Shown here piece after piece: positions 1 through 9,130 of a DNA stretch of 64,000 bases. Below the pieces are notes generated by a model that made no database searches, was not told the DNA's origin, and saw only the letters and a program-made list of their open reading frames with translations. Position numbers and translations under genes: made by a program. The stretch lies in the NCBI GenBank assembly GCA_017642885.1, contig JAEPOM010000011.1:1-64000 (forward strand), given 5' to 3'. Source of the stretch: Henriciella sp. (GTDB taxonomy: Bacteria; Pseudomonadota; Alphaproteobacteria; Caulobacterales; Hyphomonadaceae). Positions within the stretch are counted from its first letter, which is position 1. Every line of letters begins with the position of its first letter.

Positions 1-1491
1 GAGCTCACCGAGCGGCTTTGTGCCCGCTGGCCCATTCGCGCTAAGGGCAGTCAGCAAATTACCTGGCCGGAAGAACGCCTGACGCTGACGCTGCATATCG
101 GCCTGATCGAAGAGACATTGCCGCAATCTGAATTTGAAGCCGACGCGTGGTTTCTGGACGGATTCAGCCCGGCCAAGAACGAGGCTATGTGGGCGAACAG
201 CGTTTGGCCCGACCTCGCAGCACGGACCAAACCTGGCGCACGGGTCGCTACGTTCACCGTCGCTGGTTCCGTGCGCCGCGGGTTGGCAGAAGCAGGTTTC
301 GAGGTTGAAAAGAAGCCTGGCCATGGCCGCAAGCGCGAGCGGCTCGAAGCGCGTGCCCCAGCGCTGCTCGCACCAGCATTGGTCCCCTCTTCGCCGAATA
401 TTGCGATTATCGGAGCAGGCATATCTGGCGCTTGCCTCGCACGGCGGCTCATCGAGCGCGGTGCTCGGGTGACCGTTTTCGACCAAGCGGAAGGTCCCGC
501 CCTGGGAACAAGTGGCAATCCGCTCGCTCTGGTGATGCCGCGGCTGGATGCGGCTGATACGGCGCAAGCGCGGTTGCTGATCGATGCCTATGTCAGCGCG
601 CAGGCCTTTTACCGCGATCGTCCCGGCGTCGCGGCCACCGAAACACGACATTATCCGCGCGATGAGACTGAGGCGACGAGGTTTCAAAAACTCCTCGCCG
701 ATCCGCCGCTTGGCCTTGAGCAACTTGAAGCCATTCGTGAGGGCGGCCTCTTACACAAACACTCGATGATCCTTGACCCCTCAGCGCTCCTGCCTTCGCT
801 TCTGCAAGACGTGAACGTGAGATGGCGCGAAACAGCGGACGTCGACGTTTCAAACCGTACGGTGAATGGCAAGAAGTATGATGCCATCATTCTCGCCACC
901 GGTTGGCATATGGCGCATTTTTCTAAGCACCTGGGTCTGACGGGTCGGCTTGGGCAGGTTGAGTCCTATACCAGCGAGATCGATGCCCCACCGAGCGCAC
1001 TCGCTTCCGGACACTATGCGCTGGCGGCAGGAACACGTCGCTTATGGGGCGCAACCTTCGCCGACCATGACGGGCGCATACCCAAAGTGGATCCCGGTGC
1101 GCGGATAGAAAACCTAGAGGCGCTCGACTCTCTTTCGCCCTACTGGCGCGCCGAGGCGCACAAGATTGAGATCAAATCGCGAGCCGGTGTGCGCGCCACC
1201 ACTGCGGACCGATTGCCACTGATCGGCGCCTTGCCTGATTCAGAAAGGCTCATCGCTGACCGCCAGATCCTTGAGCGCCAAGCTTGGAACATTGCCCTCG
1301 ACGACTATGCGACAGAAGGCATATACGTAGCGGGTGGGTACGGTTCACGCGGCTTCACCTGGGCGCCTTGGGCGGCAGGCATCCTGACGGCTCAGCTCTT
1401 CCACGACCCGATCCCTGCACGACGCGACGCCTTGCATGCAACTGTCCCGAATCGGCAAATTTTGCGGAAACTCAAGCGGAAATTGTTGTAA
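1..1491 (+). CDS. mnmC: MnmC, tRNA 5-methylaminomethyl-2-thiouridine bifunctional protein, 5' end cut off
   Basis: The frame is open from base 1, so the gene begins before the window. The first 110 or so residues are the end of the SAM-dependent methyltransferase domain, with the motif DAWFLDGFSPAKN followed by MW. A FAD-dependent oxidoreductase domain follows, with a dinucleotide-binding motif (IAIIGAGISGACLARRL) near base 403 and a C-terminal GGYGSRGFTWAPWAA segment. In this family the oxidase half removes the carboxymethyl group from cmnm5U34 in tRNA and the methyltransferase half makes mnm5U34. Both halves are fused here, as in Escherichia coli MnmC. The start and the first SAM motif cannot be seen. 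Confidence 0.93.
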   Translation, partial: ELTERLCARWPIRAKGSQQITWPEERLTLTLHIGLIEETLPQSEFEADAWFLDGFSPAKNEAMWANSVWPDLAARTKPGARVATFTVAGSVRRGLAEAGFEVEKKPGHGRKRERLEARAPALLAPALVPSSPNIAIIGAGISGACLARRLIERGARVTVFDQAEGPALGTSGNPLALVMPRLDAADTAQARLLIDAYVSAQAFYRDRPGVAATETRHYPRDETEATRFQKLLADPPLGLEQLEAIREGGLLHKHSMILDPSALLPSLLQDVNVRWRETADVDVSNRTVNGKKYDAIILATGWHMAHFSKHLGLTGRLGQVESYTSEIDAPPSALASGHYALAAGTRRLWGATFADHDGRIPKVDPGARIENLEALDSLSPYWRAEAHKIEIKSRAGVRATTADRLPLIGALPDSERLIADRQILERQAWNIALDDYATEGIYVAGGYGSRGFTWAPWAAGILTAQLFHDPIPARRDALHATVPNRQILRKLKRKLL

Positions 1492-1514
1492 CTACAATCG
1501 CTTTTTCGGAGCAT

Positions 1515-1538
1515 ATTTCGGTCAAAAATGCCCGAAAT
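1515..1538. promoter_or_regulatory. Inverted repeat in the mnmC-pckA gap
   Basis: Perfect 7-base arms ATTTCGG (1515-1521) and CCGAAAT (1532-1538) are separated by 10 bases, so the arm centres lie 17 bases apart. It lies about 195 bases before the proposed pckA start. Only a weak T run follows, so it looks more like an operator than a terminator. The bound factor is unknown. Confidence 0.35.
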
Positions 1539-1572
1539 CGGACGAATTTTGCCTCCTCCGTGCTCGCGGCAC

Positions 1573-1606
1573 GTTCTGACAGCGCTGACTATCAGTTTTG
1601 ACAGCG
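1573..1606 (+). promoter_or_regulatory. Direct repeat upstream of pckA, possible activator site
   Basis: GTTCTGACAGCG (1573-1584) recurs as GTTTTGACAGCG (1595-1606), with 11 of 12 bases equal and an offset of 22 bases, about two helical turns. The second copy contains a perfect TTGACA, but no good -10 box lies at normal spacing. OmpR-family regulators typically bind such tandem direct repeats. In several alphaproteobacteria pckA is linked to the ChvI/BvrR regulator, but no such regulator gene is in this window. Confidence 0.4.
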
Positions 1607-1733
1607 TTTACCCTGCCGGCGGGGGTGGTGTTGGCCAGAGCCTTGCAGTTCTATCGCCAACTTCAGAGGTCTTACCAATTTCGAGGCGATTCTTCTGATC
1701 CAAATGTGCGACTTTAGTCAGGGGAAAATTGAC

Positions 1734-3326
1734 GTGTCTCATCAGAATGTAGAGTTGGCAGATCTCGGTATCGAGGCTGGGGATGTTCGCAAGAACTGGA
1801 ACGAAGAGCGCCTTTACGAACAAGCTGTTCAAAGTGGCGAAGCCGAAGTGGCCAAAGGTGGTGCCTTGCTTGTTAAAACGGGCAAACACACCGGTCGATC
1901 GGCAAAAGACAAATTCACGGTTCGTGACGAAACCACCGAGAGTACAGTGTGGTGGGATAATAACGCATCCATGACCCCGGCGCATTTTGATGCCCTCTGG
2001 GAAGATTTTCAGGCCCACCTCCAAGGCAAGACACTGTATACTCAGCAGCTGTTTGGCGGTGCCGACCTCGACCACCGCGCCCCCGTGCGGATCGTCAACG
2101 AATTTGCATGGCACTCTCTGTTCATCCGTCACCTTCTGCGTATTCCAACCGCAGATGAGTATGATGGGTTCGAACATGAGTTCACCATCATCAACAGCCC
2201 AAGCTTCCGCGCCGATCCGGCCAAGCATGGAACAGTCTCTGACACCGTAATCGCCGTAAACTTCGCCAAGAAGATCGTTCTGATTGGTGGAACGTCCTAC
2301 GCTGGCGAGACCAAGAAATCGGTCTTCACGATCCTCAACTACATCCTGCCGACCAAGGGCGTGATGCCAATGCACTGCTCGGTGAATGATGGCGGCAATG
2401 ATGATGCTGCGATCTTCTTTGGCCTGTCAGGGACAGGGAAAACAACTCTGTCTGCAGACGCCAGCCGCACGCTGATCGGTGACGACGAGCATGGCTGGTC
2501 CGAGAATGGATTGTTTAATTTCGAAGGCGGTTGCTACGCGAAGATGATCAATCTTTCGCCTGAAGCAGAGCCGGAAATCTACGCGACGACCAGCATGTGG
2601 GGCACTGTCCTCGAGAACGTTGTTATGGATCCAGAGACGCGTGAGCTTGATTTCTACGACAATACGCTCGCCGAGAACTCGCGCGGTGCGTATCCGATTT
2701 CAGCTATCGAGAATGCCTCACTCAGCGGTCGCTGTGGTCAGCCAAAGAACCTGATCATGCTGACATGCGATGCGTTCGGCGTTATGCCACCGATCGCAAA
2801 ACTGACACCGGCCCAGGCCATGTATCACTTCCTCTCGGGTTACACCGCGAAAGTGGCCGGAACCGAGAAAGGCGTGACTGAGCCAACGGCAACGTTCTCA
2901 ACCTGCTTTGGCGGACCATTCATGCCGCGCCATCCAAGTGAGTATGGCAAGCTGCTCGGTGAGCTGATCGATAAGTACAATGTGAATTGCTGGCTGGTTT
3001 CGACAGGCTGGACAGGCGGCGCACATGGCGTTGGCCACCGGATGCCGATCAAAGCCACCCGCGCTTTGCTGAATGCGGCGCTCGATGGATCGCTCAATGA
3101 CGCAGAATTCCGCGAAGACGAAACGTTTGGCTTCATGGTCCCGGCAGCGCTCGATGGCGTTGACAGCACCATTCTCAACCCGCGCGATACGTGGAGCGAT
3201 AAGTCCGCCTACGACGCTCAGGCCGAAAAGCTCGCTAAAATGTTTGTCGAGAATTTCAAAGTCTATGAGGCGCATGTCGACGCAGACGTAAATGCAGCAG
3301 GCCCTCGCGTTCGCGTTCCGGCCTAA
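1734..3326 (+). CDS. pckA: Phosphoenolpyruvate carboxykinase (ATP)
   Basis: This enzyme catalyses the ATP-dependent conversion of oxaloacetate to PEP and CO2, the committed step of gluconeogenesis in the cytoplasm. The product is about 530 residues, the usual length. It has the kinase P-loop [11 protein letters not shown] at about residues 230-240, preceded by the substrate-binding stretch MPMHCSVN, and followed by the DDEHGW and [10 protein letters not shown] segments typical of the ATP-type enzyme. I chose GTG at 1734 because AGGGGA lies about 8 bases ahead of it; an ATG at 1704 in the same frame would add 10 residues without a good ribosome site. A strong terminator follows. The leader holds the repeats listed separately. 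Confidence 0.96.
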   Translation: MSHQNVELADLGIEAGDVRKNWNEERLYEQAVQSGEAEVAKGGALLVKTGKHTGRSAKDKFTVRDETTESTVWWDNNASMTPAHFDALWEDFQAHLQGKTLYTQQLFGGADLDHRAPVRIVNEFAWHSLFIRHLLRIPTADEYDGFEHEFTIINSPSFRADPAKHGTVSDTVIAVNFAKKIVLIGGTSYAGETKKSVFTILNYILPTKGVMPMHCSVNDGGNDDAAIFFGLSGTGKTTLSADASRTLIGDDEHGWSENGLFNFEGGCYAKMINLSPEAEPEIYATTSMWGTVLENVVMDPETRELDFYDNTLAENSRGAYPISAIENASLSGRCGQPKNLIMLTCDAFGVMPPIAKLTPAQAMYHFLSGYTAKVAGTEKGVTEPTATFSTCFGGPFMPRHPSEYGKLLGELIDKYNVNCWLVSTGWTGGAHGVGHRMPIKATRALLNAALDGSLNDAEFREDETFGFMVPAALDGVDSTILNPRDTWSDKSAYDAQAEKLAKMFVENFKVYEAHVDADVNAAGPRVRVPA

Positions 3327-3351
3327 ACGCCCGCACATTTAGAACACGGAG

Positions 3352-3379
3352 AACCTCTCGCGATTGCGAGAGGTTTTTT
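3352..3379 (+). terminator. Rho-independent terminator of pckA
   Basis: A perfect 10-base stem (AACCTCTCGC and GCGAGAGGTT) with a GATT loop is followed by a run of T, 26 bases after the pckA stop codon. It separates pckA from the phosphodiesterase gene. Confidence 0.92.
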
Positions 3380-3421
3380 GTTTGCTAAGCTAAATCATCC
3401 TGCAACGCTGGAGGCGACCAC

Positions 3422-4303
3422 ATGAAGCGCGCGCTGATCTTTGTTCTCGGCGGGATCTGCGTGGCCGCATTGTCCGTTTCACTCTGGCCCACGCCGCCCG
3501 CGAAATCTCACATCTACTTTGCAGACGCACCAAGTGATCGCGCTGAAATCATCGCGCATGCTGCCGGACAGGGACACGCTCCGCCCAATACCCTTCTCGC
3601 GCTTGAAACGGCTGAGCAGATGGGCGCCGATGTGCTCGAAGTCGACGTTCAGCAAACCAGAGATGGTGTGTTGATCCTCCGCCATGACGACACGCTCGAC
3701 CGGACCACGGATCTGACGGGCGTCATCGCGGAAATGGACTGGACCGAAATCGCCCGCGCCGATGCAGGCGCGACCTGGATTGTCGACGGAGACTCATTTG
3801 CTGGTCGCGGTATCAAAGTGCCCAAACTAGAAGAGGCTCTGGCGACGTTTCCGGATGCGCGTTGGACCATCGAAATCAAGAATGACACGCCGCATGCGGC
3901 CATCGCGATGTGCGCAGAGATCAAATCCGCGGGCGCGCAATCGCGTGTGCTCGTCGCCTCATTTCACGACGCAGCGATGGCGACGTTTCGGGCAGAGTGT
4001 CCCGCGGTCGCGACCTCTGCCTCATCGCGCGAAGTCAGAGACTTTGTGATCGCCGCCAGACTTGGTCTCTCGCGCTTCGTTTCAATGCCTGCCGTCGCCC
4101 TGCAAGTTCCAACGCAATCGAATGGGCTTGATCTCACCCACCCGCGTGTGATGGCCGCCGCTCAAAGGCGCGGTATTCGGATCCAGTACTGGACGATCAA
4201 TGATCCTGCCCAAATTGAGCATTTACTCGCGGCGGGCGCCGACGGCGTGATGACGGACTATGTTGATCGCGGACGCGCCGCGCTGAGTGATGCAGCCAAA
4301 TAG
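3422..4303 (+). CDS. Glycerophosphodiester phosphodiesterase family protein
   Basis: The product is 293 residues with an N-terminal hydrophobic signal segment (residues 3-18), so it probably acts in the periplasm or at the membrane. GDPD family landmarks are present: AHAAGQGHAPPNT in place of the usual H-R-G-PENT motif, GADVLEVDVQQTRDGV, and HDDTLDRTT. The C-terminal YWTINDPAQIEHLLAAGADGVMTDY closes the TIM barrel. Such enzymes release glycerol 3-phosphate from deacylated phospholipids. The first motif reads HAAGQG rather than HRG, so the substrate may differ. GGAGG precedes the ATG by about 7 bases. It is monocistronic and convergent with the next gene. Confidence 0.85.
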   Translation: MKRALIFVLGGICVAALSVSLWPTPPAKSHIYFADAPSDRAEIIAHAAGQGHAPPNTLLALETAEQMGADVLEVDVQQTRDGVLILRHDDTLDRTTDLTGVIAEMDWTEIARADAGATWIVDGDSFAGRGIKVPKLEEALATFPDARWTIEIKNDTPHAAIAMCAEIKSAGAQSRVLVASFHDAAMATFRAECPAVATSASSREVRDFVIAARLGLSRFVSMPAVALQVPTQSNGLDLTHPRVMAAAQRRGIRIQYWTINDPAQIEHLLAAGADGVMTDYVDRGRAALSDAAK

Positions 4304-4316
4304 ACGACTGCGTTCT

Positions 4317-4865
4317 CTATTCTGGCACTTCGAATATGTGCGCGATCATATGCGTCCCTTCGAACACCGCAGTGTCCTCAACATTGATCCCATCTTCGAC
4401 AAAGACGAAATCGAGAACCCGGTCATTGTCGACATCGCTGTGCAGCATGACCAGGAATTTGCGCCCAGCGTCCGCGGGCGTGTCCAGACGGATGGTGACG
4501 TCTTCATTCGTCCCGGCATTCAGATAGGCAAAGCCGGAGACCACATCGCCATTGGGACGGCCATCCATGACGGGATGCAGGACGATGAAACCAGGCTTCT
4601 CGATCACCACTTGAGGGAATGTCAGAGCCACGGAATCGCCGCGAAACGCTGACACTTCGCCGCCATCCACGCGCACCTCGGAGAAATGCGTTACACCTTC
4701 CGCGCGCGTCATCCCTTCGACCTGGATCATGTTCGCTTCGCCATTGCCCATGGTGATCTGTGGAACGGCGGGCGCGTCCTCAGCGGTTGGGGCATCCTGA
4801 GCAGTGGCGCATCCCGCTGAGACAAAGGCGACGGAGAGCGCGGCCAAGGTGGTTTTTGAAATCAT
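4317..4865 (-). CDS. Secreted lipoprotein-like protein with a DUF7282-like domain
   Basis: The start at 4865 is chosen because AAGGGA precedes it; a longer frame to 4910 lacks a ribosome site. The N-terminus (MISKTTLAALSVAFVSAGC) looks like a lipoprotein signal ending in a cysteine. The C-terminal 100 residues (VLHPVMDGRPNGDVVSGFAYL onward, then LVMLHSDVDNDRVLDFVFVEDG) resemble the DUF7282 domain best known from haloarchaeal surface proteins, with its Asp-rich DVDNDR turn. No enzyme motif is seen, and an extracellular, perhaps metal-binding, role is a guess. Confidence 0.7.
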   Translation of the reverse strand: MISKTTLAALSVAFVSAGCATAQDAPTAEDAPAVPQITMGNGEANMIQVEGMTRAEGVTHFSEVRVDGGEVSAFRGDSVALTFPQVVIEKPGFIVLHPVMDGRPNGDVVSGFAYLNAGTNEDVTIRLDTPADAGRKFLVMLHSDVDNDRVLDFVFVEDGINVEDTAVFEGTHMIAHIFEVPE

Positions 4866-4928
4866 AGTGAAAGTCCCTTCCTGTTCGACACACACCCTAG
4901 GGTGCATCACTAAGCCTGTGTAGGGCTT

Positions 4929-5378
4929 TCAGCGATCTTCCAGGCCAGCGCACCAGTCCGGCTTCTTGGTGAGCGCCCGGCGCCCCTTATGCGGCCAAGG
5001 ACCAAGGTGACCCGCGTCGATCCCGGCTTGGCCAACATCTACGCCATTCGCGGAGAGGGTGATGACATCTCGCTCATACCGGTCGGGGCCTGAATTGCTG
5101 GTGATGACCAGATCGGCATCTCGGGTCAGGTCCACCATGAAAGCTTTGGCGTCGAATCCGATCTCGCGTTCGGCCTCGCATTTAGCACCGCCGCGCGCGC
5201 CGACCCCGCCGGTTTCTGGGGCGTCCACATCAGCGAGACGAAACTTCATCCCGTCAATCCGGCCGCTATCCCCGTCAGACCAATAAATCGATTGAGCGGG
5301 CGACGTAGAGATTGTGTCCGCTTGCGGATCAGCGCAAGCAGCAAGGACCAGGACGACAGGTATCCAAATTCGTTTCAT
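4929..5378 (-). CDS. Staphylococcal-nuclease-like (thermonuclease family) lipoprotein
   Basis: The product is 149 residues. The N-terminus MKRIWIPVVLVLAAC is a clear lipoprotein signal with lipobox LAAC. The mature part carries the SNase pattern DGDSGRIDGMKFRLADVDAPE, which holds the equivalents of the catalytic Arg and Glu, and PDRYERDV, which supplies the second Arg. The family usually hydrolyses DNA or RNA with Ca2+. Here the protein would sit in the membrane facing the periplasm. It is short for the fold but all key residues appear present. It is 64 bases from its neighbour on the same strand and may be co-transcribed. Confidence 0.8.
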   Translation of the reverse strand: MKRIWIPVVLVLAACADPQADTISTSPAQSIYWSDGDSGRIDGMKFRLADVDAPETGGVGARGGAKCEAEREIGFDAKAFMVDLTRDADLVITSNSGPDRYERDVITLSANGVDVGQAGIDAGHLGPWPHKGRRALTKKPDWCAGLEDR

Positions 5379-5472
5379 GCCCGCTTAGTGCCGCGATTCG
5401 TGAGACACTCGGACAAGATTTATCTGGTGACCCCGCCCCTTGGCCTGACCTGCGGATCAGCTAGAAGGACGC

Positions 5473-5958
5473 ATGGCTTCGCTTTTAATCGTCTATCATT
5501 CGCGTACGAACGGGACGCAGCAAATGGCCGCTGCAGCCTACGGTGCAGCACAAGAGGATGCGGATGTGCGCCTGATACGCGCCGAAGACGCGAACCCAGA
5601 AGATCTCCTCACCTCAGATGGCTACTTATTCGCGTCGCCGGAGAACCTCGCCTCTCTATCGGGCGCGATGAAGGAATTCTTTGACCGGTGCTATTACCCG
5701 GTTCTCGGCAAGTTGGAGGGGCGACCTTACGCGCAGATGATTTGTGCAGGGTCCGACGGTGAAAACGCTGTGCGGCAGCTTGCGCGTATCGCCACAGGGT
5801 GGCGCCTTAAAGCGGTACAATCGCCTTTGATTATCTGTACCCACGCTCAAACGGAGGCCGAAATCCTGGCCGAGAAAACCATATCAGAAACCGATCTGGA
5901 AAAGTGCCGCGCCTTGGGCAGCGCCTTGGCTGCCGGGCTAGCCATGGGCGTATTCTAA
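5473..5958 (+). CDS. Flavodoxin/NAD(P)H-dependent FMN reductase-like protein
   Basis: The product is 161 residues. LLIVYHSRTNGTQQMA is the N-terminal flavin phosphate-binding loop of the flavodoxin fold. DGYLFASPENLASLSGAMKEFFDRCYY matches the second flavin contact and the family's middle region. It would bind FMN and act as an NAD(P)H-dependent oxidoreductase in the cytoplasm; the substrate is unknown. AGAAGGA lies 5 bases before the ATG. It is convergent with the next gene, with only 9 bases between the stops. Confidence 0.82.
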   Translation: MASLLIVYHSRTNGTQQMAAAAYGAAQEDADVRLIRAEDANPEDLLTSDGYLFASPENLASLSGAMKEFFDRCYYPVLGKLEGRPYAQMICAGSDGENAVRQLARIATGWRLKAVQSPLIICTHAQTEAEILAEKTISETDLEKCRALGSALAAGLAMGVF

Positions 5959-5967
5959 ACAAGGTTG

Positions 5968-6306
5968 CTAGGTCTTCTTACCGCCAGGCGGCATGGCGGA
6001 CACGAAAGCCAGTCCCTCTTGCAGAAGCTTTGCGGTCAGACCGGGAATGCTCAACATATCCTCTGTCAGGCACACATAATCTCGCATCGTCGCGCCATAG
6101 GATTTGAACGGTCCGGCGCCGTAGAGATCGAGTAATTCTTTCTGCCGCGGTTTAGGTAGCCGGATCCCAAGCTGGTCATCCTTGTTGATCTGGCTGAACA
6201 TGTGACCGTTCGCAGATGTATAAGGATTGGCTTTGCCTTTTCGCTCGACAGCGGGCGCGGCGGCAATCGCCTGTTCGAAATGCGCGATGAGATCGTCACG
6301 GGTCAT
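5968..6306 (-). CDS. Small protein of unknown function, weakly TfoX/YjbR-like
   Basis: The product is 112 residues without signal or membrane segment. It contains VERKGKANPYTSANGHMFSQINKD and DQLGIRLPKPRQKELLDLYGA, a layout (glycine-turn strand pair, then LGIRLP and a helix) that recalls the small alpha/beta domain of TfoX-N or YjbR-type proteins. I cannot assign a function. The start is the only ATG compatible with the conserved-looking N-terminus. Confidence 0.6.
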   Translation of the reverse strand: MTRDDLIAHFEQAIAAAPAVERKGKANPYTSANGHMFSQINKDDQLGIRLPKPRQKELLDLYGAGPFKSYGATMRDYVCLTEDMLSIPGLTAKLLQEGLAFVSAMPPGGKKT

Positions 6307-6335
6307 GTGCTAAACCTAGCACAAATAGCGGGTGC

Positions 6336-6689
6336 TCAACGAGGCGCTTTTTTCGCCGGGGCTATAAACTCGAGTCCAGCGTCAAATGTGGTCTGCCAGA
6401 CCACCCGCGCGAAACGATGCAATCCGATGCGCGACGCCTTGATTTTGACGATGGACGGCAGCGTGCCACGAGTACGTCTCCGGATGCGGGCCCCTGATTG
6501 CGAGACGTCGAGAATAATCGCTTCCCAGTTTGCGCCATCTTCAGAATAAAGCGTGCTCACACACCATACGCCCTTGCGCTCCCCGCGGCGTTTTTCCGAC
6601 TGCGGACGCAAGACCGGTATCGGAACCTTCGCCGTGGAGCCCGCAGCGCGGACCAGATCAACCTTCGCTTTCGATTTGGACGAAAACAT
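6336..6689 (-). CDS. PilZ domain protein, probable cyclic di-GMP receptor
   Basis: The product is 117 residues. Both PilZ signature pieces are visible: an Arg cluster EKRRGERKGVW that fits RxxxR, and DVSQSGARI that fits (D/N)xSxxG about 25 residues later. Such single-domain proteins bind cyclic di-GMP and act on motility, adhesion or exopolysaccharide systems by protein contact. The N-terminal 35 residues are basic and probably disordered. It stands alone, and no diguanylate cyclase gene is nearby. Confidence 0.85.
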   Translation of the reverse strand: MFSSKSKAKVDLVRAAGSTAKVPIPVLRPQSEKRRGERKGVWCVSTLYSEDGANWEAIILDVSQSGARIRRRTRGTLPSIVKIKASRIGLHRFARVVWQTTFDAGLEFIAPAKKAPR

Positions 6690-6794
6690 CTCAAACTTCT
6701 CTCTAATCGAAAGAAAGTAAGATAATTCTCGTTAAGGTTGAATTACCGGATCTGACAGGTGCTGCTCTAATGGCAGCACCTGTGGAGACTTCAG

Positions 6795-7997
6795 TTAGCC
6801 CTGTTTAAGCTCATCAAACGGGATGTCTTTGTCGACACGCACATCCTGCGGCAGACCCAGAACGCGTTCGGCGATAATGTTTTTCAGGATTTCATCAGTG
6901 CCGCCTGCGATCCGAAGACCCGGCGCCCACATGAAGCTCTGCTGGAACAGACCATCCGCCGGCATCTCGTCGCCCGTCATCAGGCCGTAATGATCCTGCA
7001 TCTCGATGGCCGAGTTACAAATATCCTGCAGCTGATTGGCGGTGATGATCTTGCCGATCGAGTTTTCTGGTCCCGGCGTCTGCCCTTTTGAAAGCGCCGT
7101 TTGCGTGCGCAGCTTGGTCAGCTTGTAGCCTTGGGCGGCGACATACCAGTCCGCAAGATTATCGCGAAACGCCGTGTCGCTCATCGTCCCAGCTTGCTTG
7201 GCATAATCCATAATCTCGGACCAATCTGGTCCAGGAGATCCACCAACAGCAAGGCGCTCATTCATCAACGTCACGATCGCGACTTTCCAGCCCTGCCCGA
7301 CTTCGCCGAGGCGATCACTGTCCGGAATACGCACATCGGTGAAATAGACCTCATTGAACTCGCGCCCGCCAGAAGCCTGGTGAATTGGCCGCGCCTCAAC
7401 ACCTTGCTGCTTCATGTCGACGATGAACATCGTCAGGCCTTTATGCTTGGCCGCTTTGGGATCGGTGCGAACGAGCAGGATCCCATAATCGGAATAGTGC
7501 GCACCAGAGGTCCAGACTTTCTGGCCATTGATCACCCACTCATCGCCATCCTTGACGGCGCGGGTCTTCAAGCCAGCAACGTCGGATCCAGCCGACGGCT
7601 CAGAGAAGAGCTGACACCAGATCTCTTCGCCCAGGAGCGCTTTCTGGACATAACGCTTCTTATGCTCATCCGAGCCGAATGCGATGACGGTTGGAATGCA
7701 CATTCCGAGACCGATCGTGAACGGGCCGCCTGGCGAGTCGAACTTGCCTTCTTCCTGGCCCCAGATGACTTGCTGCATGGGCGTGCCACCGCGGCCGCCC
7801 ATTTCCTTTGGCCAAGTAATCTTCGCATAGCCAGCTTTCGCTTTGGCTGCCTGCCATTTCTTGGCTTGCTTCATGAACTCTTCGCCAGAGACACGCTGTC
7901 GCAAGGGTTTCGCGCCCTTCGGTTCCAGGTGCTGATCCAGGAAGGCGCGCGCTTCGTTGCGAAATTCTGCTTCTTCGGGGGTATCGTTGAAATCCAT
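6795..7997 (-). CDS. Acyl-CoA dehydrogenase, second gene of the operon
   Basis: The product is a 400-residue FAD enzyme that introduces a trans-2 double bond into an acyl-CoA. It shows the usual three-domain layout: helical N-domain, beta domain with CQLFSEPSAGSDVAGLKTRA and WVINGQKVWTSGAHYSDY, and a C-terminal helical domain ending in GGTDEILKNIIAERVLGLP. The C-terminal GGTDEI matches the long or branched/steroid-type branch better than the short-chain branch. It starts 17 bases after the stop of the first dehydrogenase, so the two are one operon and may form a heteromer, as steroid-type acyl-CoA dehydrogenases do. Confidence 0.93.
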   Translation of the reverse strand: MDFNDTPEEAEFRNEARAFLDQHLEPKGAKPLRQRVSGEEFMKQAKKWQAAKAKAGYAKITWPKEMGGRGGTPMQQVIWGQEEGKFDSPGGPFTIGLGMCIPTVIAFGSDEHKKRYVQKALLGEEIWCQLFSEPSAGSDVAGLKTRAVKDGDEWVINGQKVWTSGAHYSDYGILLVRTDPKAAKHKGLTMFIVDMKQQGVEARPIHQASGGREFNEVYFTDVRIPDSDRLGEVGQGWKVAIVTLMNERLAVGGSPGPDWSEIMDYAKQAGTMSDTAFRDNLADWYVAAQGYKLTKLRTQTALSKGQTPGPENSIGKIITANQLQDICNSAIEMQDHYGLMTGDEMPADGLFQQSFMWAPGLRIAGGTDEILKNIIAERVLGLPQDVRVDKDIPFDELKQG

Positions 7998-8014
7998 TTT
8001 CGTCTCTCCGTACC

Positions 8015-9130
8015 TTATGCCGCGTTCTTCATTTCAAGCGCGCGAACGAGTTTCTCTTTCCAAACCTTGGGGGCGCCCGCCTGCACGGCGAGCAGCTTGG
8101 CTCTGCGATAGAAAAGATGACAATCAACTTCCCAGGTAAAGCCCATCCCACCATGGGTTTGGATGTTCTCTTTGGACGCGAACCAGTACGCTTCACTTGC
8201 CGCTAATCGAGCAGCCGCAGCGGCTTCCGGCAATTCTGCAGCATCCGTCGACAGGGCCCACGCGCCATAATAGCAGTTGGAGCGGGCCACTTCATTCTTG
8301 ACGTACATGTCGGCGAGCTTGTGCTTGATCGCTTGATTGCCGCCAATCGGACGACCGAATGCATAACGCTCTTTGGCATAGTCAGTCGCAACTTCCAGAC
8401 ACCGCGTTGCGCCGCCAAGCTGCTCAAAGGCGAGCAGGACAGCTGCCCGGTTCATGATCGCATCGTGGAGATCTCCGCCTGCACCGGCATCGCCAAGGCG
8501 TTCACCAACGGCACGGTCAAACGTGATCTCAGCATGGCTGCGTGTCGGCTCGAGCGTCTGAACGGATTTGCGCGTCACGCCGGGACCGTTCAGATCAACC
8601 AGTACAAGGCTGGCGCCGCTGCCTTCTTTCGCAAGCACAATCGCATGCGTAGCAATGTCACCATCGGTTACCGGCACTTTAGTGCCGGAGACCTTGCTGC
8701 CATCAAAAGAGACAGACAGCTTAGCCGGATCAGGGTTGCCCGGGCCTTCGCTTGCCGCATAGCAGCCAATCACATCGCCGCTCGCAACGCCGGGAAGGAC
8801 AGCGCCCTTCTGAGCGTCACTTCCTGCGACCATCAGGCCTTCGGCAAAGAAGTAGACGGTGCTGGCGAACGGAACCGGCGCCAGGGCGCGGCCCATCTCT
8901 TCGGCGAGCACGCAAAGCTCTAGAGCGCCCAGCCCAAGGCCGCCATGCTCCTCGGGAATGGCGGTGCCGAGCCAACCCATTTCCTTGACCTTTTGCCAGA
9001 CACCTTCGTGATGACTTTTTGCGTCATCGTTCAAGACCTCGCGGACATGTTGCGTCGTGCATTCCCCATCTAGGAATTTTCGCGCTTCATTCCCGAGGAA
9101 TTTTTGATCATCGGAGAAGTCAAAATTCAT
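8015..9130 (-). CDS. Acyl-CoA dehydrogenase, first gene of the operon
   Basis: The product is 371 residues from the ATG at 9130, where MNFDFSDDQ matches the family N-terminus; the frame is open further upstream to 9262 but that stretch is not family-like. It has the helical N-domain (GWLGTAIPEEHGGLGLGALELCVLAEEMGRALAP), a shortened beta domain, and a C-terminal domain with ERYAFGRPIGGNQAIKHKLADM and QTHGGMGFTWEVDCHLFYRRAK. The SxGGxD-type FAD motif of the partner is not obvious here, which fits the alpha-beta heteromeric acyl-CoA dehydrogenases, where one chain supplies the base and the other part of the FAD site. That pairing is inference. Confidence 0.92.
   Translation of the reverse strand: MNFDFSDDQKFLGNEARKFLDGECTTQHVREVLNDDAKSHHEGVWQKVKEMGWLGTAIPEEHGGLGLGALELCVLAEEMGRALAPVPFASTVYFFAEGLMVAGSDAQKGAVLPGVASGDVIGCYAASEGPGNPDPAKLSVSFDGSKVSGTKVPVTDGDIATHAIVLAKEGSGASLVLVDLNGPGVTRKSVQTLEPTRSHAEITFDRAVGERLGDAGAGGDLHDAIMNRAAVLLAFEQLGGATRCLEVATDYAKERYAFGRPIGGNQAIKHKLADMYVKNEVARSNCYYGAWALSTDAAELPEAAAAARLAASEAYWFASKENIQTHGGMGFTWEVDCHLFYRRAKLLAVQAGAPKVWKEKLVRALEMKNAA

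Noticed and set aside
1-1491. MnmC as a truncated pseudogene
   Set aside because: The 5' end is missing only because the window starts inside the gene; the frame is intact.
7101-8111. 336-codon plus-strand frame opposite the acyl-CoA dehydrogenase
   Set aside because: It is antisense to a conserved enzyme over nearly its full length, without motif or start signal.
6795-9130. Possible single acyl-CoA dehydrogenase broken into two genes
   Set aside because: Each frame holds a full N-, middle and C-terminal domain set, so these are two paralogous genes, not a frameshifted one.
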